NCBI GenBank assembly: GCA_027030245.1
Contig: JALVFE010000016.1
Span: forward strand, 558,001 to 622,000
Length of the DNA stretch: 64,000 bases
From: Melioribacteraceae bacterium
GTDB taxonomy: Bacteria; Bacteroidota; Ignavibacteria; Ignavibacteriales; Melioribacteraceae
Direction of reading: 5' to 3'
Shown: positions 21,687-30,950 of the stretch, one piece after another
How the letters are laid out: the number at the start of each line of letters is the position of its first letter
How positions within the stretch are numbered: the first letter of the stretch is position 1
The notes under the pieces: model-generated
What the model saw: only the letters and a program-made list of their open reading frames with translations
Databases searched by the model: none
Told to the model about the DNA's origin: nothing
Translations under genes and position numbers: made by a program

Positions 21687-21768
21687 AATCTTACTAATTT
21701 TTGTGACGGTAAATTTTCAATAATTATATTTAATAATAACAAATTTCAAAACAATAAACGAGACGGAT

Positions 21769-22638
21769 TTGTTGATAGATACTGAAAAATTAAATTTAAC
21801 ACAATCACAATTAAATTTAATTAAGAGCGGTTGGGGCTCCGAATCGGTTGATAATGTAGAAGTTAATAAAATCACATATCTTTCCGACGGACTAAAAGTA
21901 AAAGGTTATGTTGCTTATCCGGTTTCCACAAATGAAAAATTCCCTTGCATCATTTGGTGCCGGGGCGGTTACGCAAATGCCGGAGCTTTGGATGATTTTA
22001 ACGCGCAAGGGATATTGGGACAATTAGCAAGCTGGGGCTATTTCGTTTTGGAAACACAATACAGAGGTAACGACGGCGGGGAAGGGCAAGACGAATTCGG
22101 TGGAAAAGACGTGAACGATATCTTAAATCTTTTTGACGTTGCTAAAGAATACAAAAATGCGGATACTACCGTCTGGGGAATAGAAGGTTGGAGCAGGGGC
22201 GGAATGATGACATATTTAAGTTTGACAAAAACTGATAAATTCCAAGCTGCGATTGTAAATGCCGGAATTACTAATCTCTCATGCAACATCAACGAAAGCA
22301 AATTTATGAAACATCTATACGAAACTGCGTATAACAAACTTGAAAACGAAAGCTTTAACGAATTTTGCGAAATGCGATCGATAATAAACTTTACGGATAA
22401 ACTTCCCAAAAACACTCCGTTGCTTTTATTACACGGCACAGCGGATAAAAGAGTTCTACCCCACGATTCCATCGATTTGGCTTACAAACTGTTGGAAAAG
22501 GAATTACCGTTCAGACTTGTTTTGTTTGAAAACGGGGATCATTTTCTTAAACCACATAAAAAAGAAGCGGACGAACTAAGAAAAAATTGGTTTGCGAAAT
22601 ATTTAAAAAGTAAAAAGAAAGGAGCTGACAATGGCTAA
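21769..22638 (+). CDS. Alpha/beta hydrolase, prolyl-oligopeptidase-like (S9) family
   Basis: A 289-residue, apparently cytoplasmic alpha/beta hydrolase with no signal peptide. The nucleophile elbow is 'GWSRGGM', the acid Asp is in 'LLLHGTADKRV' and the catalytic His is in 'FENGDHFLKPH', so the triad is complete. The segment 'ETQYRGNDGGEGQDEFGG' is characteristic of S9-type peptidases, but no beta-propeller domain precedes it, so the substrate could be an ester or a small peptide. The start is TTG (two consecutive TTG codons at 21769 and 21772, no nearby ATG). It overlaps the EVE gene by 8 bp, implying coupling. Confidence 0.8.
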   Translation: MLIDTEKLNLTQSQLNLIKSGWGSESVDNVEVNKITYLSDGLKVKGYVAYPVSTNEKFPCIIWCRGGYANAGALDDFNAQGILGQLASWGYFVLETQYRGNDGGEGQDEFGGKDVNDILNLFDVAKEYKNADTTVWGIEGWSRGGMMTYLSLTKTDKFQAAIVNAGITNLSCNINESKFMKHLYETAYNKLENESFNEFCEMRSIINFTDKLPKNTPLLLLHGTADKRVLPHDSIDLAYKLLEKELPFRLVLFENGDHFLKPHKKEADELRKNWFAKYLKSKKKGADNG

Positions 22639-23101
22639 AAAATATTGGTTAATGAAATCCGAACCTTCTACATTCTCTATAGATGATTTGGCAAAAAGCA
22701 AAAACAAAACAACGTATTGGGACGGAGTGCGAAATTATCAAGCAAGAAATTTTATGCGCGACGAAATGAAAAAAGGCGATATGGTTCTTTTCTATCACAG
22801 TAACGCCAAACCAACTGCAGTTGTTGGGGTTTGCGAAGTTGTTAAAGAAGGATATCCCGATTTCACGGCATTTGATCCCGAAGATAAACACTACGATCCC
22901 AAAAGTAAAAAAGATAAACCCACATGGTATATGGTCGATATTAAATTGAAAGAAAAATTTAAAAATCCCGTTACCTTGGAAGAAATAAAAGCCAATCCAA
23001 AATTAAGAAACATGAAATTGGTTCAACGAGGAAACCGCTTATCCGTAATGCCGGTAACGAAACAAGAATTCGAAGAAATTGTAAAGATGAGTAAAAAATA
23101 A
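22631..23101 (+). CDS. EVE domain protein (Thy28-like)
   Basis: A 156-residue single-domain protein. It begins 'YWLMKSEPSTFSIDDL' and contains 'WDGVRNYQARNFMRDEMKKG' and 'LFYHSNAKPTAVVGVCEV', the standard EVE signature. EVE domains are PUA-like folds thought to recognise modified bases in DNA or RNA. Conserved tryptophans and the 'HSN' loop are present. The gene overlaps the hydrolase gene by 8 bp. Its target here is unknown. Confidence 0.93.
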   Translation: MAKKYWLMKSEPSTFSIDDLAKSKNKTTYWDGVRNYQARNFMRDEMKKGDMVLFYHSNAKPTAVVGVCEVVKEGYPDFTAFDPEDKHYDPKSKKDKPTWYMVDIKLKEKFKNPVTLEEIKANPKLRNMKLVQRGNRLSVMPVTKQEFEEIVKMSKK

Positions 23102-23185
23102 TCGGGATTTTCCGCCTTATACTATTGACAATCACCGGTAATTAAATTATAATGCGGTAAAACCGGATAATGAAAGTAGGAAAGT

Positions 23186-24655
23186 ATGAAATATCATAGT
23201 TGTATTTTTTTAAACTTAATATTGTTGTTCGCCGGAGGCACGAGTCCCGAAGTAAAAGCGCAATTGAGGATTGTGAATGCATTTCCGGAATTGAACTTCG
23301 ATGCACCCGTGGATATTCAAACAGCGAACGACGGAACAAACAGAATGTTTGTCGTTGAACAGAGAGGTGTGATTTCCGTTTTTCAAAATGACAGTAACGT
23401 GACCGCTAAAGCAACTTTCCTCGATATTTCGGATAAGGTATTATACGGCGGCGAACAAGGTTTACTTGGTCTGGCATTTCATCCGCAATATAAACAGAAC
23501 GGTTATTTCTTTGTCAATTACACCGCAAGTAACCCGAGACGTACGGTTATTGCAAGATATAAAGTAAGCGAAAATAATCCCGATAAAGCTGATCCGCAAA
23601 GCGAATTAATCTTTTTGGAAGTAGAGCAACCTTACAGCAATCATAACGGCGGACAAATTTCATTCGGTCCCGACGGATTTCTTTATAATTCGTTTGGAGA
23701 CGGAGGTTCCGGCGGCGACCCCGGCGGCAACGGACAAAACTTAAACACACTCTTGGGTAGTATTATCCGCATTGACGTAAACACACCCACAAACACAAAA
23801 CAATATTCGATTCCACAAGACAATCCTTTTGTTAATACTCAAAACGCCAAACCGGAAATATACGCGTACGGATTAAGAAATGTTTGGAGGTTTAGTTTCG
23901 ATAAAGTTACCGGAAAACTATGGGCGGCGGACGTTGGTCAAAATTTATGGGAAGAAATTGATATCATTGAAAAAGGTAAAAACTACGGATGGAACATTAT
24001 GGAGGGTTTTCACTGTTATAATTCCCAACAGTGCAATCAAGAAGGTTTGGAACCGCCTGTTTGGGAATACGGGCACAATTCTGCAGGCGGCTATTCGATT
24101 ACCGGCGGTTTTGTTTACCGGGGAATAAACGCAGAGGAGATTTACGGTAAATACATCTTCGCCGATTTCGTTTCCGGAAAAATTTGGGCTCTCACGCAGT
24201 CCGGTAACGGCATCTCTAACGAATTGATTTTCGAAACGAACTACAGTATTTCCACTTTCGGTATTGATGAATCGAATGATTTATATTTTGCCGATTACAA
24301 CAGCGGTAAAATATTTAAAATCATTGGCGAAAAAACAACTTCAGTAGGAAAACTAGAAATACCTGATTTTGAATTAAAACAAAATTATCCGAATCCGTTC
24401 AACCCAACCACAACAATTAAATATTCAATTGCAACCTCCTCCCCTTTTGCAAAGGGGAGGACCGAACAGGGGTTTGTGACATTGAAAATTTACGATGTTT
24501 TGGGGCGAGAAATTACAACGTTGGTTAACAAAAACCAACCACCAGGGAAATACGAAGTGATATTCGATGCCGGCAATCTGCCGAGCGGAACTTATTTTTA
24601 CAGACTTTCCGCCCTCAATTTTATCTCAGGCAAGAAAATGGTTTTACTTAAATAA
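23186..24655 (+). CDS. Secreted PQQ-dependent sugar (glucose/sorbosone) dehydrogenase-like protein with T9SS sorting domain
   Basis: A 489-residue protein: a signal peptide (about 1-25, ending 'VKAQ'), a six-bladed beta-propeller of the glucose/sorbosone dehydrogenase family (about 28-375), and a C-terminal T9SS type A sorting domain from 'FELKQNYPNPFNPTTTIKY' to the end. Family marks include 'GGEQGLLGLAFHP', 'NHNGGQISFGPDG', 'LRNVWRFSFD' and 'NYGWNIMEG'. Such enzymes oxidise sugars or aldoses in the periplasm or outside the cell using PQQ; the substrate here is unknown. The sorting domain is interrupted in frame by a palindromic repeat ('ATSSPFAKGRTEQGFV'). Confidence 0.88.
   Translation: MKYHSCIFLNLILLFAGGTSPEVKAQLRIVNAFPELNFDAPVDIQTANDGTNRMFVVEQRGVISVFQNDSNVTAKATFLDISDKVLYGGEQGLLGLAFHPQYKQNGYFFVNYTASNPRRTVIARYKVSENNPDKADPQSELIFLEVEQPYSNHNGGQISFGPDGFLYNSFGDGGSGGDPGGNGQNLNTLLGSIIRIDVNTPTNTKQYSIPQDNPFVNTQNAKPEIYAYGLRNVWRFSFDKVTGKLWAADVGQNLWEEIDIIEKGKNYGWNIMEGFHCYNSQQCNQEGLEPPVWEYGHNSAGGYSITGGFVYRGINAEEIYGKYIFADFVSGKIWALTQSGNGISNELIFETNYSISTFGIDESNDLYFADYNSGKIFKIIGEKTTSVGKLEIPDFELKQNYPNPFNPTTTIKYSIATSSPFAKGRTEQGFVTLKIYDVLGREITTLVNKNQPPGKYEVIFDAGNLPSGTYFYRLSALNFISGKKMVLLK
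24438..24460. repeat. In-frame palindromic repeat inside a T9SS sorting domain
   Basis: A 23-bp perfect inverted repeat (10-bp arms CCTCCCCTTT/AAAGGGGAGG, 3-base centre) lies within the dehydrogenase coding sequence. It encodes part of the linker between 'IKYSI' and 'LKIYDVLG'. The same unit, with flanking bases, recurs at 30680-30702 in the amylase gene. Confidence 0.85.
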
Positions 24656-24670
24656 TTTGGATTTACTTTA

Positions 24671-25189
24671 ATGAAAACATTTAAATATCCCATAACCGCT
24701 CAATTTGTTTATCGTTTTGCAAATATCCCGGTAACACTTTTATTATTGGTTCACCTTTTATTGTTACTGTGGGGAGCAACATACGATTGGAAATATTTAT
24801 TACCGGCACTGCTTAACATAATTATTATTTACATTCTAAACCGTTTCTATTTTAAAATGTACAAAACGTTTCCATATAAAATAGAAGCGGATGACAGTAA
24901 AATCGTTTTTTCCGATTTCTTTTTTCAAAAAAAAATAATAACAATGAAGTATGATGATATTGCGGATATTAAAGGCGGAATCTTTTCCGGTAAGCCTGCA
25001 AAGCCGATATACATCTTGGATAAAAACGAAAACATAGTTGGGATAAATCAACACTTAAAAGATTTCAATACATTTCTTACAATATTATTAAGTCGGATAC
25101 CCCAAAATTTATATGTAAAAGTATTGAAAGACATGGAACAATTGAAGGATAAAAGATTTGCCAATTTACTTAAGAAAAAACTAAAATAA
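24671..25189 (+). CDS. Unknown membrane protein with two N-terminal helices and a PH-like cytoplasmic domain
   Basis: A 172-residue protein I do not recognise by name. Two adjacent hydrophobic helices (about 15-38 and 40-60) are followed by a soluble region of about 105 residues. That region has alternating strands ('PYKIEADDSKIVFSDFFF', 'TMKYDDIADIKGG', 'PIYILDKNENIVGIN') and a final amphipathic helix, as in bacterial PH-domain (YdbT/DUF304-type) membrane proteins. The PH assignment rests on layout only. It begins 15 bp after the dehydrogenase gene and is followed by a terminator. Confidence 0.65.
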   Translation: MKTFKYPITAQFVYRFANIPVTLLLLVHLLLLLWGATYDWKYLLPALLNIIIIYILNRFYFKMYKTFPYKIEADDSKIVFSDFFFQKKIITMKYDDIADIKGGIFSGKPAKPIYILDKNENIVGINQHLKDFNTFLTILLSRIPQNLYVKVLKDMEQLKDKRFANLLKKKLK

Positions 25190-25210
25190 ATTTTTTATAC
25201 CTTACCAAAT

Positions 25211-25232
25211 AAAAAAGCCCGCTATTGCGGGC
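25211..25232. terminator. Bidirectional rho-independent terminator
   Basis: GCCCGC/GCGGGC stem (25217-25222 and 25227-25232) with loop TATT, between two convergent genes. On the minus strand it is followed by TTTTTTATTT and on the plus strand by TTCTTC, so it is strongest for the HU-like gene. Confidence 0.85.
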
Positions 25233-25264
25233 TTCTTCATATTCCTATAATAAAATACCTTGCT

Positions 25265-25714
25265 CTATTGTACTGCATCATGGAGAGCTTTGGCTACTTT
25301 AAATTTAGCTCTCTTTTTAGCAGGTATAACAATAGATTCGCCAGTAGCAGGATTTCTTCCTTTTCTTTTCTTTGTTCTAACTGCATATACCTTTCCTAAA
25401 CCGGGGAGAACAAAGCCTTTCTTGGCGTTTTTGTATACCAGTTGATTTAATTCATCTAAAAATCCGGTGGCCATTTTTTTCGTAGTGTTCAATGCCGCTG
25501 CAAGATGATCAACTATTTGAGCTTTGGTCATCGGACCGGTTGCCTTAACAGCTCTTTTAACAGTAGTCTTTTTAGCAGCTGCTTTTTTAGCCGTTGTTTT
25601 TTTAGCTGCCGCTTTTTTGGGAGCTGCTTTTCTTGTTGCTTTTTTAGCAGTAGTTTTTTTAGCTGCTTTTTTAGCCGTTGTTTTCTTGGCTGCTGCCTTT
25701 TTAGCTTTTGCCAT
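25265..25714 (-). CDS. HU-family DNA-binding protein with N-terminal Lys/Ala-rich (histone H1-like) tail
   Basis: 149 residues in two parts. Residues 1 to about 58 are almost entirely K, A and T in repeats of the form AKKTTAKKAAAKK, like the tails of histone H1 and of AlgP. Residues about 60-149 are an HU/IHF fold: 'MTKAQIVDHLAAALNTTKK', 'GFVLPGLGKVYAVRTKKRKG' and the DNA-minor-groove arm 'RNPATGESIVIPAKKRAKF'. The expected role is nucleoid compaction. In actinobacterial HupB the basic tail is C-terminal; here it is N-terminal. Tail codons are themselves repetitive (25550-25710), so the length may vary between strains. Upstream (25740-25810) is a very AT-rich stretch suited to an UP element. 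Confidence 0.9.
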   Translation of the reverse strand: MAKAKKAAAKKTTAKKAAKKTTAKKATRKAAPKKAAAKKTTAKKAAAKKTTVKRAVKATGPMTKAQIVDHLAAALNTTKKMATGFLDELNQLVYKNAKKGFVLPGLGKVYAVRTKKRKGRNPATGESIVIPAKKRAKFKVAKALHDAVQ

Positions 25715-25958
25715 GTTTTTTCCTTTAGATTTGTTTTTGAATGCACATAAAAAATAAATAATTTTTTATATAAAAAAAAATAATTTTTTCATTTTTTATA
25801 AAAAAAACTTCTGAATAGCCTTATATTCCTTATATTTGAGAGAATTAAAAATTATGACGGTCATTTTCTTCAATTATTTCAGTAGTTTGAGAACTTCGTT
25901 GATTAACTCATTAAACATAATTTTGTTTTGGCACTTCAAAATTTTAAGCTAGCGCCGG

Positions 25959-28001
25959 ATGAAAATATATTTAATCATACTGATTTTATTACTCAATTCC
26001 ATTTGTGCTACGGGATACAAGGTTCATTCCCTTGATTTTATTGGCTTTGAGGGGATTCAAGATTCCATTTCTAATGCTACATCCGTTCAACCGGACGATT
26101 CCACAGAAAAGAAAACAGTATCCCAACCTTTTATTTTGCATAAAGATTTCTCGGCGTACAATCCGGACTTGAATTTTATCGATGCAAAAATCAAACAATT
26201 TAAAGATTATAGATTTGCCGGTGATTTATTAAACTATTTACCGTTCGGCTTTCTAACGGATTTGGGTTGGCTAGGTCAACCTGCTGAAGTAAAATTTTAT
26301 AATCTCGGATTTAATAATGTTACATATTTGAATAACGGAATAAATTACAATAACAGATTAACGAATTCTCTTGATGTAAACTTTTTACAAACCGAAAACC
26401 TTGATTTTATTGGTGTTTCTCCTTTACCCCGCGGATTTTTATTCGGGAATTTTAATAATCCCGTATCGGTTATCTTAAAATCCAAAGAGTCTACGGTTTC
26501 CAAACCTTATTCCAAAATACGGTTTTATCAAGCAAAGAACGAAGAAGCTTATATTAACGGCGTTTTTAAAACAAGAATTTTCCGCAAGTTATACGGCTCT
26601 TTCGAATTCACAAACAATGCTATTGATAATGGTTTTAAGAATACCGGGTTTTCCTCGTGGATGGTAACCGGTGCCTTAAAATATTTAATTTTAAAATACT
26701 TAAATTTTACATTGCGTTATAATCATGTCCGTTCTTATACCGGACTTTTCGGCGGAGTAAATTACGATAGCATAAAATCAACAACCGGAATCACTAATCC
26801 CGAAGATGTTCTTTACAACAGAATATTGGCTCCGGTTGAGTTTGATACCCGTTATAAAAAAAATACCGCCCATAATTTTGAGTTGGAAACATTGTTAAAA
26901 CTTTCGCAGAATTCTCTTACCGATTTTAATCTTTACTATCAGTACCGTTCGGTTAAATTCAGACAAAACGAAAAAGGAAAAGAGAAAGCTGTAAAAACAA
27001 TTTTCAATGATGATAATTATAACACTTACGGATTAAATTTTTCACACCGGCAATTGTTCGGTAAGTTCTCCGCTTACTTTTTTGCCAACTACGAAAAAAT
27101 CAAAAACAACATTACGGATTTTATTAAAGACAGTTCGGATTTTAACAAGTATTCGTTTCTCTCTTACGGCGCCGTTCTTTCTGCCGATTTACTCGACGGT
27201 TATTTCGCGCCTTCGGTTTTTGTCAAACAACTTCATTCTGATTTAACGGGGAAAAACTATTTTGGTTTCGGCGCGGATGCGAATTTCAACTTAGGGAAAC
27301 ATTCCACAATATATTTGGGTTATTCCAATTACGCAAAACCTCTTCATGTCTTTGCAACATTGCTTAAAGACAATGCGACCGTAAATAATTTTGAAGTGAA
27401 GTATATTTTCAAAACCACAGATGTAAAGGTTAGCGCAGGTTATTTCAGTTATTCTTATTCCAAAAAAATCTCTCCTCTTCTAATTTCAGATGATAATTCC
27501 TTAAAAACCGTTGAAACTATTGGCTATAATATTAATTCGCATAGTTCTAACAGCGGTGTTCATTTACTTTTAAATTATCATACGTGGAAAGTTTTAACGG
27601 AACTCAATGCTAATTATTATTTCGGGAATGATAAACCAGATTCACGGTTTACGTTATTCTCAGGTTTATATTATGTTGATACTTTGTTTCAAAGTAATCT
27701 GCATCTTAAGGCTGGAGTTAATTTCAAGCTATTTAATATCTCGCCGGATGTTATTTACGACTTTGAAAAATCCACTTCCGCACCGTATTATTATTCCGGA
27801 AATAATTTGCCGGGCACACCAGATGTTGAAACCAAACTATCGTATCAAACAGATATATTCGTTGCCGGTGAAATTCAAGAAGCCGCAACGGTTTATTTCG
27901 TTTTGGAAAATGTATTCGATACTAAATATTACCTTATCAAATATTACCCCAAACAAGAGATGACTTTCCGTTTCGGATTTTCTTGGGAATTCTTAAATTA
28001 A
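25959..28001 (+). CDS. Outer-membrane beta-barrel protein, TonB-dependent-receptor-like
   Basis: A 680-residue exported protein (signal peptide about 1-19). Residues about 75-170 resemble a reduced receptor plug: 'FLTDLGWLGQPAEVKFYNLG' followed by a 'NGINYNNR' segment. The rest is alternating amphipathic strands with frequent aromatic ends, closing with 'YFVLENVFDTKYYLIKYYP' and a terminal 'FRFGFSWEFLN', as in TonB-dependent receptors. No TonB box is evident and the barrel is short for the family, so a non-TonB barrel is possible. The amylase gene follows after 69 bp, which hints at, but does not prove, a role in glycan handling. Confidence 0.68.
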   Translation: MKIYLIILILLLNSICATGYKVHSLDFIGFEGIQDSISNATSVQPDDSTEKKTVSQPFILHKDFSAYNPDLNFIDAKIKQFKDYRFAGDLLNYLPFGFLTDLGWLGQPAEVKFYNLGFNNVTYLNNGINYNNRLTNSLDVNFLQTENLDFIGVSPLPRGFLFGNFNNPVSVILKSKESTVSKPYSKIRFYQAKNEEAYINGVFKTRIFRKLYGSFEFTNNAIDNGFKNTGFSSWMVTGALKYLILKYLNFTLRYNHVRSYTGLFGGVNYDSIKSTTGITNPEDVLYNRILAPVEFDTRYKKNTAHNFELETLLKLSQNSLTDFNLYYQYRSVKFRQNEKGKEKAVKTIFNDDNYNTYGLNFSHRQLFGKFSAYFFANYEKIKNNITDFIKDSSDFNKYSFLSYGAVLSADLLDGYFAPSVFVKQLHSDLTGKNYFGFGADANFNLGKHSTIYLGYSNYAKPLHVFATLLKDNATVNNFEVKYIFKTTDVKVSAGYFSYSYSKKISPLLISDDNSLKTVETIGYNINSHSSNSGVHLLLNYHTWKVLTELNANYYFGNDKPDSRFTLFSGLYYVDTLFQSNLHLKAGVNFKLFNISPDVIYDFEKSTSAPYYYSGNNLPGTPDVETKLSYQTDIFVAGEIQEAATVYFVLENVFDTKYYLIKYYPKQEMTFRFGFSWEFLN

Positions 28002-28070
28002 CTTCATTACTTTTGGCATTGTAGTTTTAATAAACGAACGCTAACTTAAATTTTAAAAACCGGAATACAA

Positions 28071-30908
28071 ATGAAAATACTTATCTTTATTATTATTGTT
28101 TTGCAAACGCAAATTTTTTCTCAAGTTATTTCTTCGGTACCTTCATTCCCGACGGAATATGATTCCATAACAATATTTTTCGATGCCACACAAGCTCAAC
28201 GAACCGAATTGGTAGGTTACAGCGGTACCGTATATATACATACCGGAGTTTACACAAATTTCGATAATGCCAATTGGCAACACGTTATCGGCAATTGGGG
28301 TGATAACAATGTTCAACCGGCACTTACAAGAATAAGCGATAATCTTTATAAATTGGATATCGGATATCCGAGAGATTTTTATAATGTAACAAATCCCGCC
28401 GAACATATTACATCGTTGAATTTCGTCTTCAGAAGCGCCGACGCATCGAAACAGACAGAAGATATATTTCTTGAATTAGGCAACGGTTTGAAAATTGTTC
28501 AGCCTGAAGATGATTTAATTTTTACAAATTTAAGTGATACTATTACCGTTCTTGCCATAGCTCATTCCTCTGTTGATTCATTACAATTATTTATTGACAA
28601 CGTCAAACAATTTTCCGTTGCGAACGATACTCTGGAATATAATATTATAACTACCGCTTACGGAAAATCAACGGTAACGATTTTCGCATATGTTGATTCT
28701 TCAATCACAGCTTCGGATTCGTTTCAATATGTTGTAAATCTTCCTGTTGTGCATGAAGCATTACCTCCGGGTGTTACGGAGGGAATAAACTATATTGACG
28801 ATAATTCCGTAATACTCAGCTTGTTTGCTCCGAATAAGCAATTCGTTTATGTCATCGGCGATTTTAACGATTGGCAGATTGATACAAGTTATTATATGAA
28901 AAGAACCCCAAATGATTCCACTTATTGGATTAGACTTAACGGACTTACCCCAAAACAAGAGTATGCTTTTCAATATTTCGTAGACGGTAAAATTAAAATT
29001 GCCGATCCTTACACCGAAAAAGTTTTGGACCCTTGGAACGACAAATACATTACCGGGGACATTTATCCGAATTTGAAACCTTACCCCGAAGGAAAAACAA
29101 CGGAAATTGTTTCGGTTTTGGAAACTGGTAAAGACCAATACGTTTGGCAGGCAAATGATTATCAAAGACCCGCAAAATCAAATTTGATTATTTACGAACT
29201 GTGGATTGCGAATTTTCTTCAAGATCATACTTTTTCAACCTTAATTGATACGTTAGATTACCTCGATAGTTTGGGAATAAACGCAATTGAGTTAATGCCT
29301 GTAACCGAATTCGAAGGAAACGAAAGTTGGGGATATAATCCGTCATTTTATTTTGCGGTTGATAAGTATTACGGTCCGGCGGAAGACCTTAAAAAATTTA
29401 TAGACGAATGCCACAAGCGGGGTATAGCCGTTATACTTGATATGGTTTTAAATCACTCGTTCGGTCAATCACCTTTTGTAAGATTATATGCATCCGGTAA
29501 TTACGGTCCGCCTACAAGCGAAAATCCTTGGTACAATGTAACGCCGCGTCATCCTTTTAATGTAGGCTATGATTTTAATCACGAAAGCAAACAAACCCAA
29601 AAGTTAGTTGACCGTATAAATAAGTTCTGGCTTACGGAATACAAGGTTGACGGCTTCCGCTACGACCTTTCGAAAGGGTTTACTCAGAAATACACAGGCA
29701 ACGACGTTAATGCATGGAATCAATATGATCAATCACGTATAGATATTTTAAAAAGAATGGCAGACAAACTTTGGGAAACAGATTCCACGGCTTATGTTAT
29801 TTTAGAGCACTTTGCGGTAAATTCCGAAGAAAAAGTTTTATCGGAATACGGAATGATGCTCTGGGGAAATCTGAATTATAATTATAACGAAGCGACAATG
29901 GGATATAACTCAAACGGTAAATCGGATTTTAGCGATATATCTTATTTGAAACGCGGTTGGGAACATCCCAATTTGGTCGGCTACATGGAAAGTCACGATG
30001 AAGAACGGCTGATGTATAAAAATCTTCAGTATGGTAACTCGACCAATGATTATAATATTAAAGATTTAAACATCGCGCTTAACCGGATTAAATTAGCTGC
30101 GGCTTTTTTCCTTACCGTACCGGGTCCGAAAATGATTTGGCAGTTCGGGGAACTGGGTTACGATTACTCTATTAATTACCCCAACAATTGCCGTTTATGC
30201 CTGAAACCGTTCAGATGGGATTATTTAGATGATCCGGCTAGATTAAATTTATACAAAACCTTTAAGGCTTTGACTTTCTTAAAAAATAACTATTTCGTAT
30301 TTAGCAGTCCGGACTTCTCCATCAATGCCAGCGGTGCGTTAAAAACCATTCACATCTCGGATTCATCAATGAACGTAACGATAATCGGGAACTTCGATAT
30401 AATACCGAAACTAATAACTCCGTATTTTCAAAACACCGGACAATGGTTCGATTATTTTTCCGGCGATACAATTTTTGTCTCCGATTCCCTTGCGGGCATC
30501 AGATTGGAACCCGGTGAATTTCATATTTACACAACTGTCAAATTGCCCGAACCGGAAAAAGATATTTTAAGCGACGTGGAAAGAATCCCTTCGGAACTGC
30601 CTGTTGATTTTGAATTATATCAAAACTATCCTAATCCGTTTAACCCGACAACTAAAATTAAATTTTCAATTGCAACCTCCTCCCCTTTGGCAATGGGGAG
30701 GACCGGGGAGGGGTTTGTGACCTTGAAAATTTACGATGTTTTGGGACGTGAAATTGCAACACTTGTAAACGGAAAACAAAAACCCGGAAATTATGAAGTA
30801 ACATTTAACGCAAAGTCCGCTGCAGGCGGATTGGTCAGCGGAGTTTATTATTATCAACTGAAAGTAGGAAATTTTATTCAAACCAAGAAGATGATTCTTT
30901 TAAAATAG
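28071..30908 (+). CDS. Secreted GH13 alpha-amylase-family glycoside hydrolase with T9SS sorting domain
   Basis: A 945-residue enzyme: signal peptide about 1-18; two beta-rich modules (about 20-225); a CBM48-like early-set domain (about 230-330, 'FVYVIGDFNDWQID'); a GH13 catalytic barrel (about 365-760); and a T9SS type A sorting domain (about 847-945). Catalytic residues fit GH13: nucleophile Asp532 in 'VDGFRYD', acid/base Glu579 in 'VILEHF' and the third carboxylate Asp643 in 'MESHDEE'; 'ILDMVLNHS' is region I. It should cleave alpha-1,4 or alpha-1,6 glucans outside the cell. The sorting domain carries an in-frame palindromic insertion like that of the dehydrogenase upstream, plus a smaller one near its end. 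Confidence 0.92.
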   Translation: MKILIFIIIVLQTQIFSQVISSVPSFPTEYDSITIFFDATQAQRTELVGYSGTVYIHTGVYTNFDNANWQHVIGNWGDNNVQPALTRISDNLYKLDIGYPRDFYNVTNPAEHITSLNFVFRSADASKQTEDIFLELGNGLKIVQPEDDLIFTNLSDTITVLAIAHSSVDSLQLFIDNVKQFSVANDTLEYNIITTAYGKSTVTIFAYVDSSITASDSFQYVVNLPVVHEALPPGVTEGINYIDDNSVILSLFAPNKQFVYVIGDFNDWQIDTSYYMKRTPNDSTYWIRLNGLTPKQEYAFQYFVDGKIKIADPYTEKVLDPWNDKYITGDIYPNLKPYPEGKTTEIVSVLETGKDQYVWQANDYQRPAKSNLIIYELWIANFLQDHTFSTLIDTLDYLDSLGINAIELMPVTEFEGNESWGYNPSFYFAVDKYYGPAEDLKKFIDECHKRGIAVILDMVLNHSFGQSPFVRLYASGNYGPPTSENPWYNVTPRHPFNVGYDFNHESKQTQKLVDRINKFWLTEYKVDGFRYDLSKGFTQKYTGNDVNAWNQYDQSRIDILKRMADKLWETDSTAYVILEHFAVNSEEKVLSEYGMMLWGNLNYNYNEATMGYNSNGKSDFSDISYLKRGWEHPNLVGYMESHDEERLMYKNLQYGNSTNDYNIKDLNIALNRIKLAAAFFLTVPGPKMIWQFGELGYDYSINYPNNCRLCLKPFRWDYLDDPARLNLYKTFKALTFLKNNYFVFSSPDFSINASGALKTIHISDSSMNVTIIGNFDIIPKLITPYFQNTGQWFDYFSGDTIFVSDSLAGIRLEPGEFHIYTTVKLPEPEKDILSDVERIPSELPVDFELYQNYPNPFNPTTKIKFSIATSSPLAMGRTGEGFVTLKIYDVLGREIATLVNGKQKPGNYEVTFNAKSAAGGLVSGVYYYQLKVGNFIQTKKMILLK
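30680..30702. repeat. In-frame palindromic repeat inside the amylase T9SS sorting domain
   Basis: A 23-bp inverted repeat with arms CCTCCCC/GGGGAGG, matching the copy at 24438-24460 in sequence, reading frame and position within the sorting domain. It encodes 'ATSSPLAMGRTGEGFV' with its flanks. Confidence 0.85.
30816..30830. repeat. Short palindrome inserted in the amylase sorting-domain C-terminus
   Basis: TCCGC/GCGGA with centre TGCAG encodes the unusual 'SAAGG' within 'NAKSAAGGLVSGVYYY'. The arms resemble the TCCGCC/GGCGGA repeats of the 10.9-11.1 kb spacer. Confidence 0.5.
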
Positions 30909-30950
30909 AGTTTATGTATCATCAACAACGAAAGAGAGTGAAAGATATTT

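Noticed and set aside
25505-25757. Cys/Phe- or Ala-rich proteins read opposite to the HU tail
   Set aside because: They are antisense readings of the repetitive K/A codons with no ribosome site or homology.
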